DNA of 64,000 nt. Source: Ridgeia piscesae (taxonomy: Eukaryota; Annelida; Polychaeta; Sabellida; Siboglinidae). The position numbers and the translations under genes were made by a program. The stretch lies in contig JAODUO010000035.1 of assembly GCA_025642075.2 (NCBI GenBank), positions 280,001 to 344,000 on the forward strand, read 5' to 3'. Of this stretch, positions 1 to 12,107 are shown piece by piece; the stretch's first letter is position 1, and every line of letters starts with the position of its first letter. The notes beneath the pieces were generated by a model, which saw only the letters and a list, made by a program, of their open reading frames with translations, was not told where the DNA came from and searched no databases.

Positions 1-477
1 GTGCCTATGTCAACTCCGCCGTATGTAAAGAAATGCTGCATTAACATCTTGTAGAGTTGCTTATATTTGTAGCGTTTGCGAGATCCCACCAATTGTAGCG
101 TTTGCGGGTGTATCCCGCGTTTGACGCGAGCGGTCGGCACGGAGGCGTCTAGTGGCGGACTCGGGCACACGTTCACTCACTCAGTCTAACACAAACAATA
201 TATATATATATATTTCCACAGTTTATTATCTCAAAATCCTAATATTACAAATCTAAGAAACTAACTAAAATACTTCAGCAACTAAACCAATAAAAATACA
301 AAGTGACGGCACTGACAGCGTGTATTATACGCGGTCATCAATTCAAACAATATTGAAGTGACTCACCCATGGGTGTTCTGTTTCTCGTGGTGAGCGGTGT
401 GTCGCGAACGACTGCTGACAATATGCGCCAGTCGGCGCAACGCAAGGTACTGTGACGTACCGTATGTCACAGGGCGA

Positions 478-792
478 TCTGGAGCGGCGTGTTCCGGGAT
501 GAACAGTACCTGTTCTCCCGACAATATGCCCCATTAGTCTCTCCAATAGGACACACACACAGTATATGCTGTGACAGTAAGCCTAGCTGTCACAGCTCTG
601 GAGCGGCGTGTCCCGGGGTGAACAGCGTACGTGTTCCCCGGTAATAAGATCTAGTAGTCTCCCCAATAGGACACCACACAGTATATGCTGTGACAGTAAG
701 CCTAGCTGTCACAGCTCTGGAGCGGCGTGTCCCGGGGTGACCAGCGTATGTGTTCCCCCGGTAATAGGCCCCAGTAGTCTCCCCGAATAATT
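478..792. repeat. 120-bp tandem repeat, about 2.6 copies
   Basis: Units begin at about 478, 598 and 718 with 'ctggagcggcgtgtcccggg' (first copy slightly diverged). Each continues through a GTGTTCCCCGGTAATA-like segment and 'agtctccccaatagg'. The first two copies end in 'gacagtaagcctagctgtca', which contains a short inverted repeat (GACAG...CTGTC). The short open frames across it follow from the repeat and are not genes. Confidence 0.85.
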
Positions 793-1430
793 AGAAATCC
801 CCCTATTTATACTCCCTAATATCTAGCCTGAGGACAGACGCTAGCCCCGATTATGTCATTTTTTCCAGCGCTGTATACCCCTAGAAATCCTGGCAGGGTG
901 CCAATGAACTATGCACCCCTGCGGATTACCCAAATAGCAGGGTAGGGTTTACCCTTCTTCACCCAGATGGCCCTAGAAATTAGCATATACGCTAGCTGGC
1001 AGTCAACGACATATTGGCAAGGTGCCAGTGACCTTTTACACCCCGGTATAGTACGAAAATACCAGATGGCCCTAAAATTAACATATATATTGCATAGGAA
1101 ACCTTCTGTTGTCTCTTCTCGGAGTAAACAACCCTCCTTGTATGGCTTTAGTAGCCCTAAATAGTGGTAGATATATAATTATAATATTTCTCTATGAAAA
1201 ATCCCTACATATTTACAACTGAAACAAGGCGTGATGAAGTGAGTGAACAATGGTCCATGCTGGGCATGGTGAAGACATTGCCAAACAAACCTAGCTGCTA
1301 CATATTCTGAATATTTTCAAGAGGAACAAATAATATGTAGCCATTGTACACTCTTGAACACATCTTGAGTCTATTCATATATGTATATATTACGTGTTTA
1401 TAATATATATATAATTATATATATACACTG

Positions 1431-1472
<42 letters not shown>

Positions 1473-1479
1473 GAGAACA

Positions 1480-1961
1480 CTATTTGCAAATCAGTGACGT
1501 CACTGCTCTGTGAATAAGTGAAATAGTTGCTAGAATTTGCTGAGCAGGTAGGAAAGTGTTTATTGGATAATTAGAACACAGGGCATAGGTTTATTAGCTG
1601 CTTACTAAAAACAGTTGGCATGTATTGAAAGAATTTTTTTTTCTAAATATATATATTGCCCTAACAATGTTGAGGTGTCACTGCTCAGTGACCAGGAAAG
1701 TTGTCGCTACTTACAGAGCAGTGACGTCACCAGGGATTGAACCTTGGCTGCCGTCGTGGCAGGCCGAAATACTATCTGTGCCTCTCACCTCAACATTGTG
1801 AGACAGTGTACTATTTAGAAAAAACCTTTTATGAATACACCAGTATTTAGTAAGCAGCTAATAACACGTATGCATTAAGTTCTAATTATCCAATAAACAC
1901 CCAGGCCTTTTCTATGTGCTCTGTGAAAACTAGCAACTATTTTCCTAATTTGGCAGGAGGG

Positions 1962-1985
<24 letters not shown>
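1480..1985. mobile_element. Foldback/MITE-like element between TA tracts, with a tRNA-like core
   Basis: The left arm (about 1485-1680) and right arm (about 1786-1975) are imperfect inverted repeats. Both carry, in opposite orientation, 'tttattggataattagaac', 'ttagctgcttactaaa' and 'caatgttgaggtg'. Long (TA)n tracts flank both ends, at 1432-1470 and 1964-2028, which fits insertion at TA. On the minus strand the central loop (about 1720-1800) has 'ggttcaatccc', a good match to the pol III B box, preceded by a tRNA-like stretch. There is no transposase, so the element is non-autonomous. Confidence 0.65.

Positions 1986-2028
<43 letters not shown>
1964..2028. repeat. (TA)n microsatellite
   Basis: Uninterrupted TA dinucleotides. 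A matching tract at 1432-1470 lies on the other side of the foldback element. Confidence 0.95.
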
Positions 2029-2031
<3 letters not shown>

Positions 2032-2199
2032 CATACATTATACTAAAACAATTCCTTCCAGAAAATAATCTACAAGATATAAGTGCATATATGCACACGT
2101 GCATGTGTATGTAAGCAACATACTGTAGATGGGACCTGATCGAGAGTTAGTTTTCGCTCCCTTTTACATGGTCACATATTTCTGTGTTTCTGTTTGCAG

Positions 2200-5100
2200 G
2201 ACTGACTTCTATTTATTGATGAAAGAGAAACACGAGAAGTTGGGTTTTCCTCCTGGTCAGGCTCTCAAGATACTGGTGAATGTGCGTATCGGTAGTAACA
2301 GTACTAAAACTTAATATATGGTGCTGTCATACAACTTTCTAAATAGTTGTTATCAGATAAATGCGCATTAATTAATACATGCATTGCAACCAGTCTAGAC
2401 ATCTGTATTTAGTCTACATAGTATATATAAGCAATATTGTAAATAAATTAAAATCATATCTGTAAATAGTATAATATCAGTATAATATAATGTCCAGGAT
2501 ATGTCCACTTTTGCACCATGTTTTACTCTAACTATACTCTCAAGATAGGTTCCTAGACTGGGCAGGTGCGTCGGGGACGCAATGGAATTTGTACAACCAG
2601 TCACTCCTATGATGAACTATGCAAACAACCAGTCACTCCTATGATGAACTGTACAAACAACCAGTCACTCCTATGATGAACTGTACAGACAACCAGTCAC
2701 TCCTATGATGAACTGTACAAACAACCAGTCACTCCTATCACCCTATGATGAACTGTACAAACAACCAGTCACTCCTATGATGAACTGTGCAGACAACCGG
2801 TCACTCCTATGATGAACTGTACAGACAACCAGTCACTCCTATGATGAACTGTGCAGACAACCAGTCACTCCTATGATGAACTGTACAGACAACCAGTCAC
2901 TCCTATGATGAACTGTACAAACAACCAGTCACTCCTATCACCCTATGATGAACTGTACAAACAACCGGTCACTCCTATGATGAACTGTACAAACAACCAG
3001 TCACTCCTATGATGAACTGTACAAACAACCAGTCACTCCTATCACCCTATGATGAACTGTACACACAACCGGTCACTCCTATGATGAACTGTACAAACAA
3101 CCAGTCACTCCTATGATTAACTGTACAGACAACCAGTCACTCCTATCACCCTATGATGAACTGTACAAACAACCAGTCACTCCTATGATGAACTGTACAA
3201 ACAACCAGTCACTCCTATGATGAACTGTACAGACAACCAGTCACTCCTATGATGAACTGTACAGACAACTGGTCACTCCTATGATGAACTATACAGACAA
3301 CTGGTCACTCCTATGATGAACTATACAGACAACCAGTCACTCCTATGATGAACTATACAGACAACCGGTCACTCCTATGATGAACTGTACAGACAACCAG
3401 TCACTCCTATGATGAACTGTACAGACAACCGGTCACTCCTATGATGAACTGTACAGACAACCGGTCACTCCTATGATGAACTGTACAGACAACCGGTCAC
3501 TCCTATGATGAACTATACAGACAACCGGTCACTCCTATGATGAACTATACAGACAACCGGTCACTCCTATGATGAACTATACAGCCAACTGGTCACTCCT
3601 ATGATGAACTGTACAGACAACCGGTCACTCCTATGATGAACTGTACAGATAACCAGTCACTCCTATGATGAACTGTACAGACAACCGGTCACTCCTATGA
3701 TGAACTGTACAGACAACCAGTCACTCCTATGATGAACTGTACAGACAACCGGTCACTCCTATGATGAACTGTACAAACAACCAGTCACTCCTATGATGAA
3801 CTGTACAGACAACCGGTCACTCCTATGATGAACTGTACAGACAACCGGTCACTCCTATGATGAACTGTACAGACAACCGGTCACTCCTATGATGAACTGT
3901 ACAGACAACCGGTCACTCCTATGATGAACTGTACAGACAACCAGTCACTCCTATGATGAACTGTACAGACAACCAGTCACTCCTATGATGAACTGTACAA
4001 ACAACCAGTCACTCCTATGATGAACTGTACAGACAACCGGTCACTCCTATGATGAACTGTACAGATAACCAGTCACTCCTATGATGAACTGTACAAACAA
4101 CTGGTCACTCCTATGATGAACTGTACAGACAACCGGTCACTCCTATGATGAACTGTACAAACAACTGGTCACTCCTATGATGAACTGTACAGACAACCGG
4201 TCACTCCTATGATGAACTGTACAAACAACTGGTCACTCCTATGATGAACAGTACAGACAACCGGTCACTCCTATGATGAACTATACAGACAACCGGTCAC
4301 TCCTATGATGAACTATACAGACAACCGGTCACTCCTATGATGAACTATATAGACAACCAGTCACTCCTATGATGAACTATACAGACAACCAGTCACTCCT
4401 ATGATGAACTATACAGACAACCGGTCACTCCTATGATGAACTGTACAGACAACCGGTCACTCCTATGATGAACTATACAGACAACCAGTCACTCCTATGA
4501 TGAACTATACAGACAACCGGTCACTCCTATGATGAACTATACAGACAACCGGTCACTCCTATGATGAACTGCAAAGTGTTAAATGGCTGAATTGTAATGG
4601 GTGCATTGATGCAATTAACCATTCATTCTAATTAATAGACTGTAGAAGCCTGTACTTCCTGGACGAGTCACTCTGATAGATGTGTTCTGTGCCTGTGGTT
4701 CACTGTTCTGTCTGCAACAGGCATTTAGGAAGTATGAAGCAGCAGCCAAGCATGACACAGAGAGGCAGTTGAAGAAACAGCAGCAAGCTGCAGGTGTTGC
4801 AGCTGCTGCAAAAGCCCCAGCAGCTGCAGCAACAACTGCAACAGATACATCTGTGGCAACGACAGCAGCAACAACAACAGGAGGTGCAACAGCCACAGCA
4901 ACAACCACCATTCAGTCACAACCAAAAGGTAATCACTGGATGACTAAACAAATAGTATTGGTGAACTAGTTATGGCATGAAATGACATGTAACCAACAAG
5001 GAAGTAAACCTGTTATAACCCTGTAAGGATGTTTTATCAGTTATTAGCCGAGGCACCCATCCATGCATGGGGGTAAAGGCGGTCAGCAACGCTAAAACTT

Positions 5101-8100
5101 TAAAATGGCATCTCCTGATATTCTATCTCCCCTACACTTCCACAATCTTGCTTGCAGAAAAGGGCAGTTACCCGTTGTTGACATGTTTGAAAATTAAGTT
5201 ACGTTATTTCTGTGTATCAAAGCGGTGATGCATATTACGACCTTTTGAGGTATTGACACACCCCCAAGATATCCACCCCCCAGATGAATTGTATGAAAGT
5301 ATAGGTCTAGGAACCACCATTGTATGCTCACTAGACTACATGCAAAATGTCAGCTTGATGTATATGTAAAACTGACGGAGACATGGGTCCACCAACAAAT
5401 AGAGAAACACTGTTTTATCAATTAATATAGATTCGGCCTGCATTATGAAAGTAACATGTAGAGACTGTAAGAGTCAGTGGGGCGCAAAGGTGCACAAGAC
5501 AATACAGTTGAACTTTGTATTATGGATACCTCGGAAATACAGTCACCCTGCAAGTAAGGTCACCTTCAGACGGTTTCAAATTGTGCTCGTAGCAGTAATA
5601 CACGTGAAATTAGTCGTGTCAGAATGGTCATATCTTCGCATAATTTTTGCCCACTCTTGGGGATTGCCTTAATATTTGTCGTTTCTGAGCACTGTGTGGT
5701 AGACTTTATTGCAGCAATTTTTGTTTCAACACTCCATTGTAGATAAAGACAGTGTCAGGACGCCGTCACCAAGCTCTGTCCATGGTGCCAGTTGTCCTGA
5801 TCACACCGCTAGTGTCACCACAGAACAGAAGTCATCAACAAGTGACAGACGTGGTGACACACAGGACAGTGCAGCAGTGACACCAGCTGACAGTGGTCAG
5901 ACGGTCAGTGGGGACAGTGCCAGTGCTGTGAGTGACCAGTCAATTGGCAGTGGACGTCAATCAGAAGCCACGGAGACAGGCAAAGGGGTCGGTAAGCCTG
6001 AAAAACACAAGTCCACCTCAAAGAGCAATGAAGATTCTGATGGCGATTTGGAGCTGAAGAGGTGAGAATGTGCTACCATTGTCACGCAATAAATTCTTTT
6101 TTGTGAAAGGTGAATGGTAAACAGTCCTGCAATGCTGACGTTGTCATTGCACATTACTTTAATGTAGTTATCAACACTGTTCTGTAGTGCGCAGTGGCTC
6201 AGGGGTAGAACTTCAGACTCTCAACTAACACAACCCAGTTTGAATCCTGTGCTGCAGTGTGAATCCATGGGCAAATTGTTTCACTCTACAGTTCACTCAG
6301 CTGTATGAATGAGTATCTGGCTACAGACAGTGGTGGATATTTGTACAAGCAGCCTTCGTGCATCAATTGCTGCATATGGCTGGATGCTTCCCAGTGAAGT
6401 TGATATGGTGTGTGATTGAATAGCTCTGCCAGGGAAGTAACGTGTAAAGCGCTTTGAGCAGTCCTGAGGACTGGATACTTCACTATATATGAACTTTCCT
6501 TTTATACATAGTGGATGTTTATCTACTAGATACATGTGTGTGCCTAAAGCTGCTCTGGTGCTCTGACCCGTTCTTGGACTTACTAGATTCTACCTCTCAT
6601 TAAGTGCAATAACAATGTAAAAATACAAACCTAGCAGTAGCAAGTCACTCACATGGATTCTCCTTGTCTGGAAACATCTATCAGGTTGCAGGAGCCAATC
6701 AGGTTTAGGCATCTTGGTCATGTGATCCCTGTCATGGCAGATATGAGATATCTTTGAACTATTGATGTATGCCAGTTTTCTTAATTATTCTGAAGATTTC
6801 TATTAAAGTATGAAGTCAGTTGGAAGGCTGATGCTTTGAAGTCAGAAGATGAAACTTTATTGTGCTTTGGCATGAAGGAATAACATTGCGTATAATGTTG
6901 CATCTGCTTACAAATTGTATCAACTCTTCAGCGAAGGATGCAGTGATTTTGTGTGTGCAGAAGACCTGCATGAACGTTGTTGTACACTGCCTGTTGCAGA
7001 CAACAGGCGGCCTTCCAGGCAAACCCTGAGTCCTACAACGGCGCGGTGAGGGAGAACTACCGGTGGTCTCAGAGCATCTCTGACGTAGACATCAGAATTG
7101 AAGTAAGTTTTGTCAGGTCGTCACAATAACATCTTGTGAAAATGCTAAACGAACAGCTTTGCCCTTGGTTCAAAGTTCCTGGTGTGCTCTCTAAATCTGT
7201 ACCTTGTCACTTCACAGCTGTCACTGGTCATTACAGAATGTATCACGTAAGGGTTGTGTGTAACTGAGTTTCCCAAAGAAAATTTTATATTAGAAGAAAG
7301 TATTATAATAATGGTTGAAGTATAAATCATGTCATAATGTTTTCTTGTTTTCACCAAAAAGCAAGAAATTCTTACATAACATATCAATCTCTAAACTGGT
7401 TCTGGCAAATCTATGCAAAGAAACTGTTAGAAACATTCTTGTGATTGTGACTTGTGACATGGAATTCATGTTTGTGATATTATGTTGGGTGGTAACCCAT
7501 AACCAACACTGCTAATGACAGCGGCTGACTGCCAGTGAACAGCTGCTGACTGCCAGTGACAGCTGCTGACTGCTAATGACAGCTGCTGACTGCCAGTGAC
7601 AACTGCTGACTGCTAATGACAGCTGCTGACTGCCAGTGACAGCTGCTGACTGCTAGTGACAACTGCTGACTGCTTATGACAGCTGCTGACTGCCAGTGAC
7701 ATTGCTGACTGCCAGTGACACTGCTGACTGCCAGTGACACTGCTGACTGCCAGTGACACTACTGACTGCCAGTGACACTGCTGACTGCCAGTGACACTGC
7801 TGACTGCCAGTGACACTGCTGACTGCAAGTGACACTGCTGACTGCCATTGACGGCTGCTTACTGTCCCAGGTGCCAAAACACATAGCAAAGGGTCGTGAC
7901 GTCCGAGTGGACATCCAGAGGAAGCACCTGACGATGACGTACCGTGACGTGTCAGGGGAATGGGTGACGGCCGTTGACGGAGACCTCATCTGGGACATCA
8001 ATAAGGAGGAGTGTGTGTGGACACTGGTACCTCGGGAACATGTGCACGTGAGTGACTGTCACACGTCGGACACAACCTGACAGACCAACTAGAATGGCCT

Positions 8101-8871
8101 TCGTAGACAGCAGTCTGTATTTATCTTAGTTTTTTTGTTACGATTTATTTTACATGATTTTTTAAATAATTTATCTCAGCTTCTACTAGTTTTATTATAT
8201 TGAATTTTTAGTGTATATATTTTTTATATTATACGTAATTTATCTAAAATGTCACAGGATTTTTTTTAAATAATTACATATTTTGTACATGTAAGTCCAC
8301 ATCAAGACATCTGGCACAACCACGGAGGATCTTTTATAACGGTGTTCAAAGGCAGTAGTGTGGGGTTATCTTAGTTTAACCATTATAATAATAATATCAC
8401 ACGATTTATTTTTATATTTTATCTCAGCTTCTGCTGGTTTTATTACATTTTCTAATTATTGTTTTGTATTAAAATATTGCACATATTTTACGTAAGATAT
8501 CACAGGTGTCATATTTATTAATAATTAAATATATTTTAAATTTAACCCTGTCTGTTGCCAGGTGAACCTGGAGAAGGTGCAGGAGAGGTGGTGGGAGGCG
8601 GTGCTCGCCTCAGAACCCACCATTAATGTGAGGAACATCGACCCAAGTCGTCCCATGTCAGACCTCGATGATGAGGCTCAGGCCAAGATACAGGAGATGA
8701 TGTTTAACGAACGACAGAAACAACTCGGACTGCCGACATCAAACGAACAGGTGCTCTAGTGCCCCTTCCATGTCACTGTCTAGAGAGTTCACCAAGTCTT
8801 TTGGATGGGCCAAGTTTGTTAAAAAAAATTTTATTGTATGTCCATCATGCGTTAGAAACATGTAACTTTAT

Positions 8872-8924
<53 letters not shown>

Positions 8925-9423
8925 TTATATATATATATATATATATTGTCTCTATAACACACATACATATATGCACGTATCTACCAGGATATTGGTAGGC
9001 TGGTAAAAATGGTATCCTGCATAAGCTTCTCTCTTAAATCTACGTGTGTCGCTCCCTTGTACAGGTGTATAACTCATTGTAGCTTCATAGTTTATTAGCA
9101 GATAGGTTCTGTAATCGTGAAATCTTATTCACATTTGTTAGAAATATTTCAAAACGTAATTTGACTTTGCGTATCACTGATTACTTCATCTTCCTCCAAT
9201 GGAAAACAAGCAAGATTTTTTCTAATAACAAACAGATTGAAACCACAAAGGTTGGATGCAGAACAAGGCATAAAGCTTACGGTGGAAATCTGGTTCTTTT
9301 CAGAAAATGCAAGATATGTTGAAGAAGGCATGGGATGCTGAGGGGTCGCCTTTCAAGGGGCAACCGTTTGACCCCTCAAAGGTGAACTTGTCAGGAAGTA
9401 ATACATTGGAGATCAACGGCTGA
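2200..9423 (+). CDS. NUDCD3: NudC domain-containing protein 3 (5' end missing)
   Basis: Exons 2200-2275, 4721-4928, 5743-6061, 7000-7102, 7871-8047, 8562-8750 and 9304-9423 (stop TGA). All have GT-AG ends and matching phases, and give about 396 residues. NUDCD3 is a cytosolic HSP90 co-chaperone linked to dynein intermediate chain and Kelch-protein stability. Landmarks shared with the vertebrate protein are TDFY...GFPPGQA near the N-terminus, NPESYNGAVRENYRWSQ before the p23/CS domain (exons 4 to 6), VWTLVPREHVHVNLEKV, and LKKAWDAEGSPFKGQPFDPS at the C-terminus. The linker in exons 2 and 3 is longer than in human and changes from Ala/Thr-rich to Ser/Thr/Asp-rich. The first exon, about 36 residues in human, is not visible. 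Introns hold a 32-bp minisatellite, a SINE and an acceptor-like array. Confidence 0.93.
2592..4572. repeat. 32-bp minisatellite, about 60 copies, in NUDCD3
   Basis: The unit is based on 'cagtcactcctatgatgaac' followed by 'tgtacagacaac' (32 bp). Single-base variants (cagt/cggt/tggt; tgtaca/tataca; agac/aaac) recur in blocks, which suggests higher-order amplification. Some early units carry an extra 8 bp, 'atcaccct'. The array lies wholly in the intron between the first two visible exons and ends about 150 bp before the acceptor at 4720. No spacers are present. Confidence 0.97.
6186..6500 (+). mobile_element. tRNA-derived SINE in a NUDCD3 intron
   Basis: The head matches a tRNA-type pol III promoter. 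An A-box-like 'tggctcaggggtaga' (about 6193) is followed some 40 bp later by a B-box-like 'gtttgaatcct' (about 6239). A body containing 'ttcactcagctgtatgaatg' follows, then a tail with 'gtaaagcgctttgagcag'. This head-body-tail order is typical of tRNA-SINEs in marine invertebrates. No clean target-site duplication was identified. It sits in the intron between 6061 and 7000. Confidence 0.75.
7518..7858. repeat. 19/20-bp minisatellite abutting a NUDCD3 acceptor
   Basis: Units are of the type 'gacagctgctgactgccagt' (20 bp), shifting to 'gacactgctgactgccagt' (19 bp) nearer the exon. The array stops about 12 bp before the exon that starts at 7871. Each unit contains CTGAC, which resembles a branch point, and a CAG. 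It looks like repeated 3'-splice-site DNA: the true site reads 'tgcttactgtcccag'. Confidence 0.9.
8872..8946. repeat. (TA)n microsatellite in the last NUDCD3 intron
   Basis: TA dinucleotides interrupted once by 'gtattta'. It lies between the exons ending at 8750 and starting at 9304. Confidence 0.95.
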
Positions 9424-12107
9424 GCCACTGCTGTGTGCATTGTACTACTTGCAGCATGGTGTCTGTGTGTAGCTACTCATTCACATACGTCCCAGTCGAT
9501 GACAAAACAACTGCTGTAAAATTATCTGCATTCGGTTTGTTAAAAATATATTATAAATGCTTTATAGTGTTTATTAACACACCAGAGGTTTTGCCAGTCC
9601 ATATTTAGTGTTCTTACTTTGAATGGAGTGCAGCTATTACACTTCCTCTGCTAAAGTCGTAATATCTTCCCCAGGTAATTTTTCATTTGGCATAACTTTT
9701 GTCAAACTCGTTGTGTGCATTTAAACTTTGAAAATCCATGACAGGTATGGGGCTGTATAGGATTCTCTTGTTCACTCATGTTTTTACGTTACGAAACATG
9801 GCCTATGGTAACTGACAGTAGTTAACATGCAATCTGCATCGCGTAACTGTCACTACTGGTACTCAAGGTAAGATTATGGTATCCAAGACAGTATTTTGTG
9901 TACCAACCCTGTACGACTGCAAACAGAAATGTCTCGGATTGAAAATTCACTGTACAAACTAGGATGACAGATATTGATTCTTGTGTGACATTAGTGCATG
10001 TATTTTACATGCAGGTCACGTGTCAGTAAAAAAAGCTGTTCAAATGTTTTGCTTTGCAGAACCATCAAAATCAAGGTAATATGCATGTGGTTTGACACTC
10101 TGTTTGTTGGTGTTATTATTTCAATATTGATTTTCTGATCTGTTGGTTTGCATGATGCATTTTAAGAACACAGCAAACAAGTTTGTTTACTGACATCCTT
10201 AGGTATGGCAGTTACCAGTATAATAAATAATTATGTATTTATGTGTAATAAACGGTAGTGGATAGCATGGTTTGAAGGACACTCCAATGAGATCATGTGG
10301 TTTGATCGCGCCAGGGATTATTGTATCTATTGCATTTTTCATGCTTAATAAACATGACTTTGTAAAAAGAAGAAATCTTGATTTTAATAAGGTATCGATC
10401 TTATATCTGACTTGCTGCAGTAAATGGGATGTTAGATAGCAAAAGTGTAAAGTGGAGTTTAAAAAACTTGGATTCACCATATGGCAGCTATAAAGTGATA
10501 AGAAATATATTCAGTAATGTTTTGCTTATTGCTCATATTGAAACAGAAAGGGCAGTAATATAAGTTGTTATGAATGACAATTTATATGAAGATATTGTCA
10601 AGTACATTCAATATCAACAAAATCATCAGGTACTAAATATAGCTTTATTAAAACCAGCAATTCCTTAAAACCAGGCAATCACTTGAATATCACATATGGT
10701 TGCTTCTGCAGACATTAACAATACATATTAACAAAACAATATAATCATTGTAATATTCGTCTATCTCGCACTGCACTGGGATATGTGAACCTAGCTTTAA
10801 ATTGCAATGCCAAGTGTTCATAAAACGTATCAGTTACCAAAACTACTGACTAATGCCCAGGACTGTCGACATTTGTCCACTGTGTCCAGCATCCAACAAC
10901 ACAAACAGAAATGGACATTACAGCGGATCCACTGCGGTAAGACATGTCTGTTCACTTCTGTAGGCACAGTAAGACGGATGATCTGACAACATTGGCAAAA
11001 ACACACATACCAGTCAAAGGTACAATATATATATATGGGTTGGGCATGAAGTATATTCAGTTTGGAAGGCAAGAGTAAAATGTAAAGTGACATCCCGCAA
11101 GACGTCTTCAAAGAAAAATAAATAGGAAATCTTGACATTGCATTTTTTAAATGACTTAAAATATAGACATACTTGGCTCAATAATTGTCACTTCAGGATT
11201 ACGGGAACAGTTACAAAATGAAACTATGACTAATTGCAAGAATCAGTTTGCCATTCCGGTCACTTTGACCCTATTCCGAGGGTGACCTTAACATCAATAG
11301 CGAGGTTCTGTTGTAGGTGAAAATGGATATTGAAAGATGAGCCTTTATGTTGAAGTGACAACAATTTTCAGACATGACCCTTTTGACGCTATTTTTGACC
11401 CACATGCAGAACAGACATGTCACTTAATGTCCCATTTGCTACAACAAGTCACACAGTAGCATTTGCTGGCGTTACACAAGCGTGGTAGTTTGTACGTCCA
11501 TCACACCCGTTCCTCTCTCAGAAGCAAAACACTTGGATAACATAATTTATAATCTACCCTTATCCCCACATCTGTCTTGAATATTTCATAAGTTGTCTCA
11601 TCCACGCTCCAAGTCCAAAACACTAATTGTTTGGGGTTAAAACCACCAACTACCCCCTCAGTACGTGATGTCATCCACACACTGTTGTTATACACTGCTC
11701 TGTAGAGTCACAATACTCCAGGTTGGTCTCCAGCCTCACTGACACTAGCTGTAACACATTCTCACACATAAAATAATGCTATATCGGTTCGTCATGACAA
11801 TATTATGAACAATAAAATGGGCAACTTCATCAAATTTTCATCAAAGACACAATATACGTCACCATTGTATCAGGTTCTGATATCCACAAAAATTTGCATT
11901 AATACTAGTTTCACTCATTAGGTAGCAGCACTGGAGCACATAAAAGACGGTAAAGAACAAGCTAGCAATTATCAATATGCAAATGCTGTGTACTTTTTTG
12001 GATTTCGCTAACTAATTAAACCAATCCTAATTGGAATGAAAGATGATTAGCTGGCAATGTTGACATCATAGACTCAGCACCTGTAGCATTGGTTGACTGT
12101 AGCCGTT
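9424..12107. other. Convergent intergenic region
   Basis: This lies between the 3' end of NUDCD3 (+) and the 3' end of the first JmjC gene (-), so it should hold both 3' UTRs. No conserved coding exon, RNA gene or recognisable transposon could be supported. Short open frames (for example minus 10830-11138) show no similarity or splice context. Confidence 0.5.

Larger units (their letters stand above)
1..2199. other. Repeat-rich stretch upstream of the first visible NUDCD3 exon
   Basis: No coding exon could be supported here. The NUDCD3 first exon, about 36 residues in the human protein, was looked for and not found, so it probably lies left of the window. The stretch holds a near-repeat of 'gtagcgtttgcg' at about 65-110, a 120-bp tandem repeat, a degenerate duplication of about 100 bp (the 'cagatggccctaraatta' phrase at about 964 and 1063), two (TA)n tracts and a foldback element. 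The last three are described separately or visible at the given positions. Confidence 0.6.

Noticed and set aside
2592..4572. CRISPR-like array (regular 32-bp period)
   Set aside because: Units are contiguous with no unique spacers, and the setting is a eukaryotic intron. It is a minisatellite.
4615..4925. Minus-strand Val/Ala-rich ORFs
   Set aside because: Shadows of the Ala/Thr-rich NUDCD3 exon on the plus strand.
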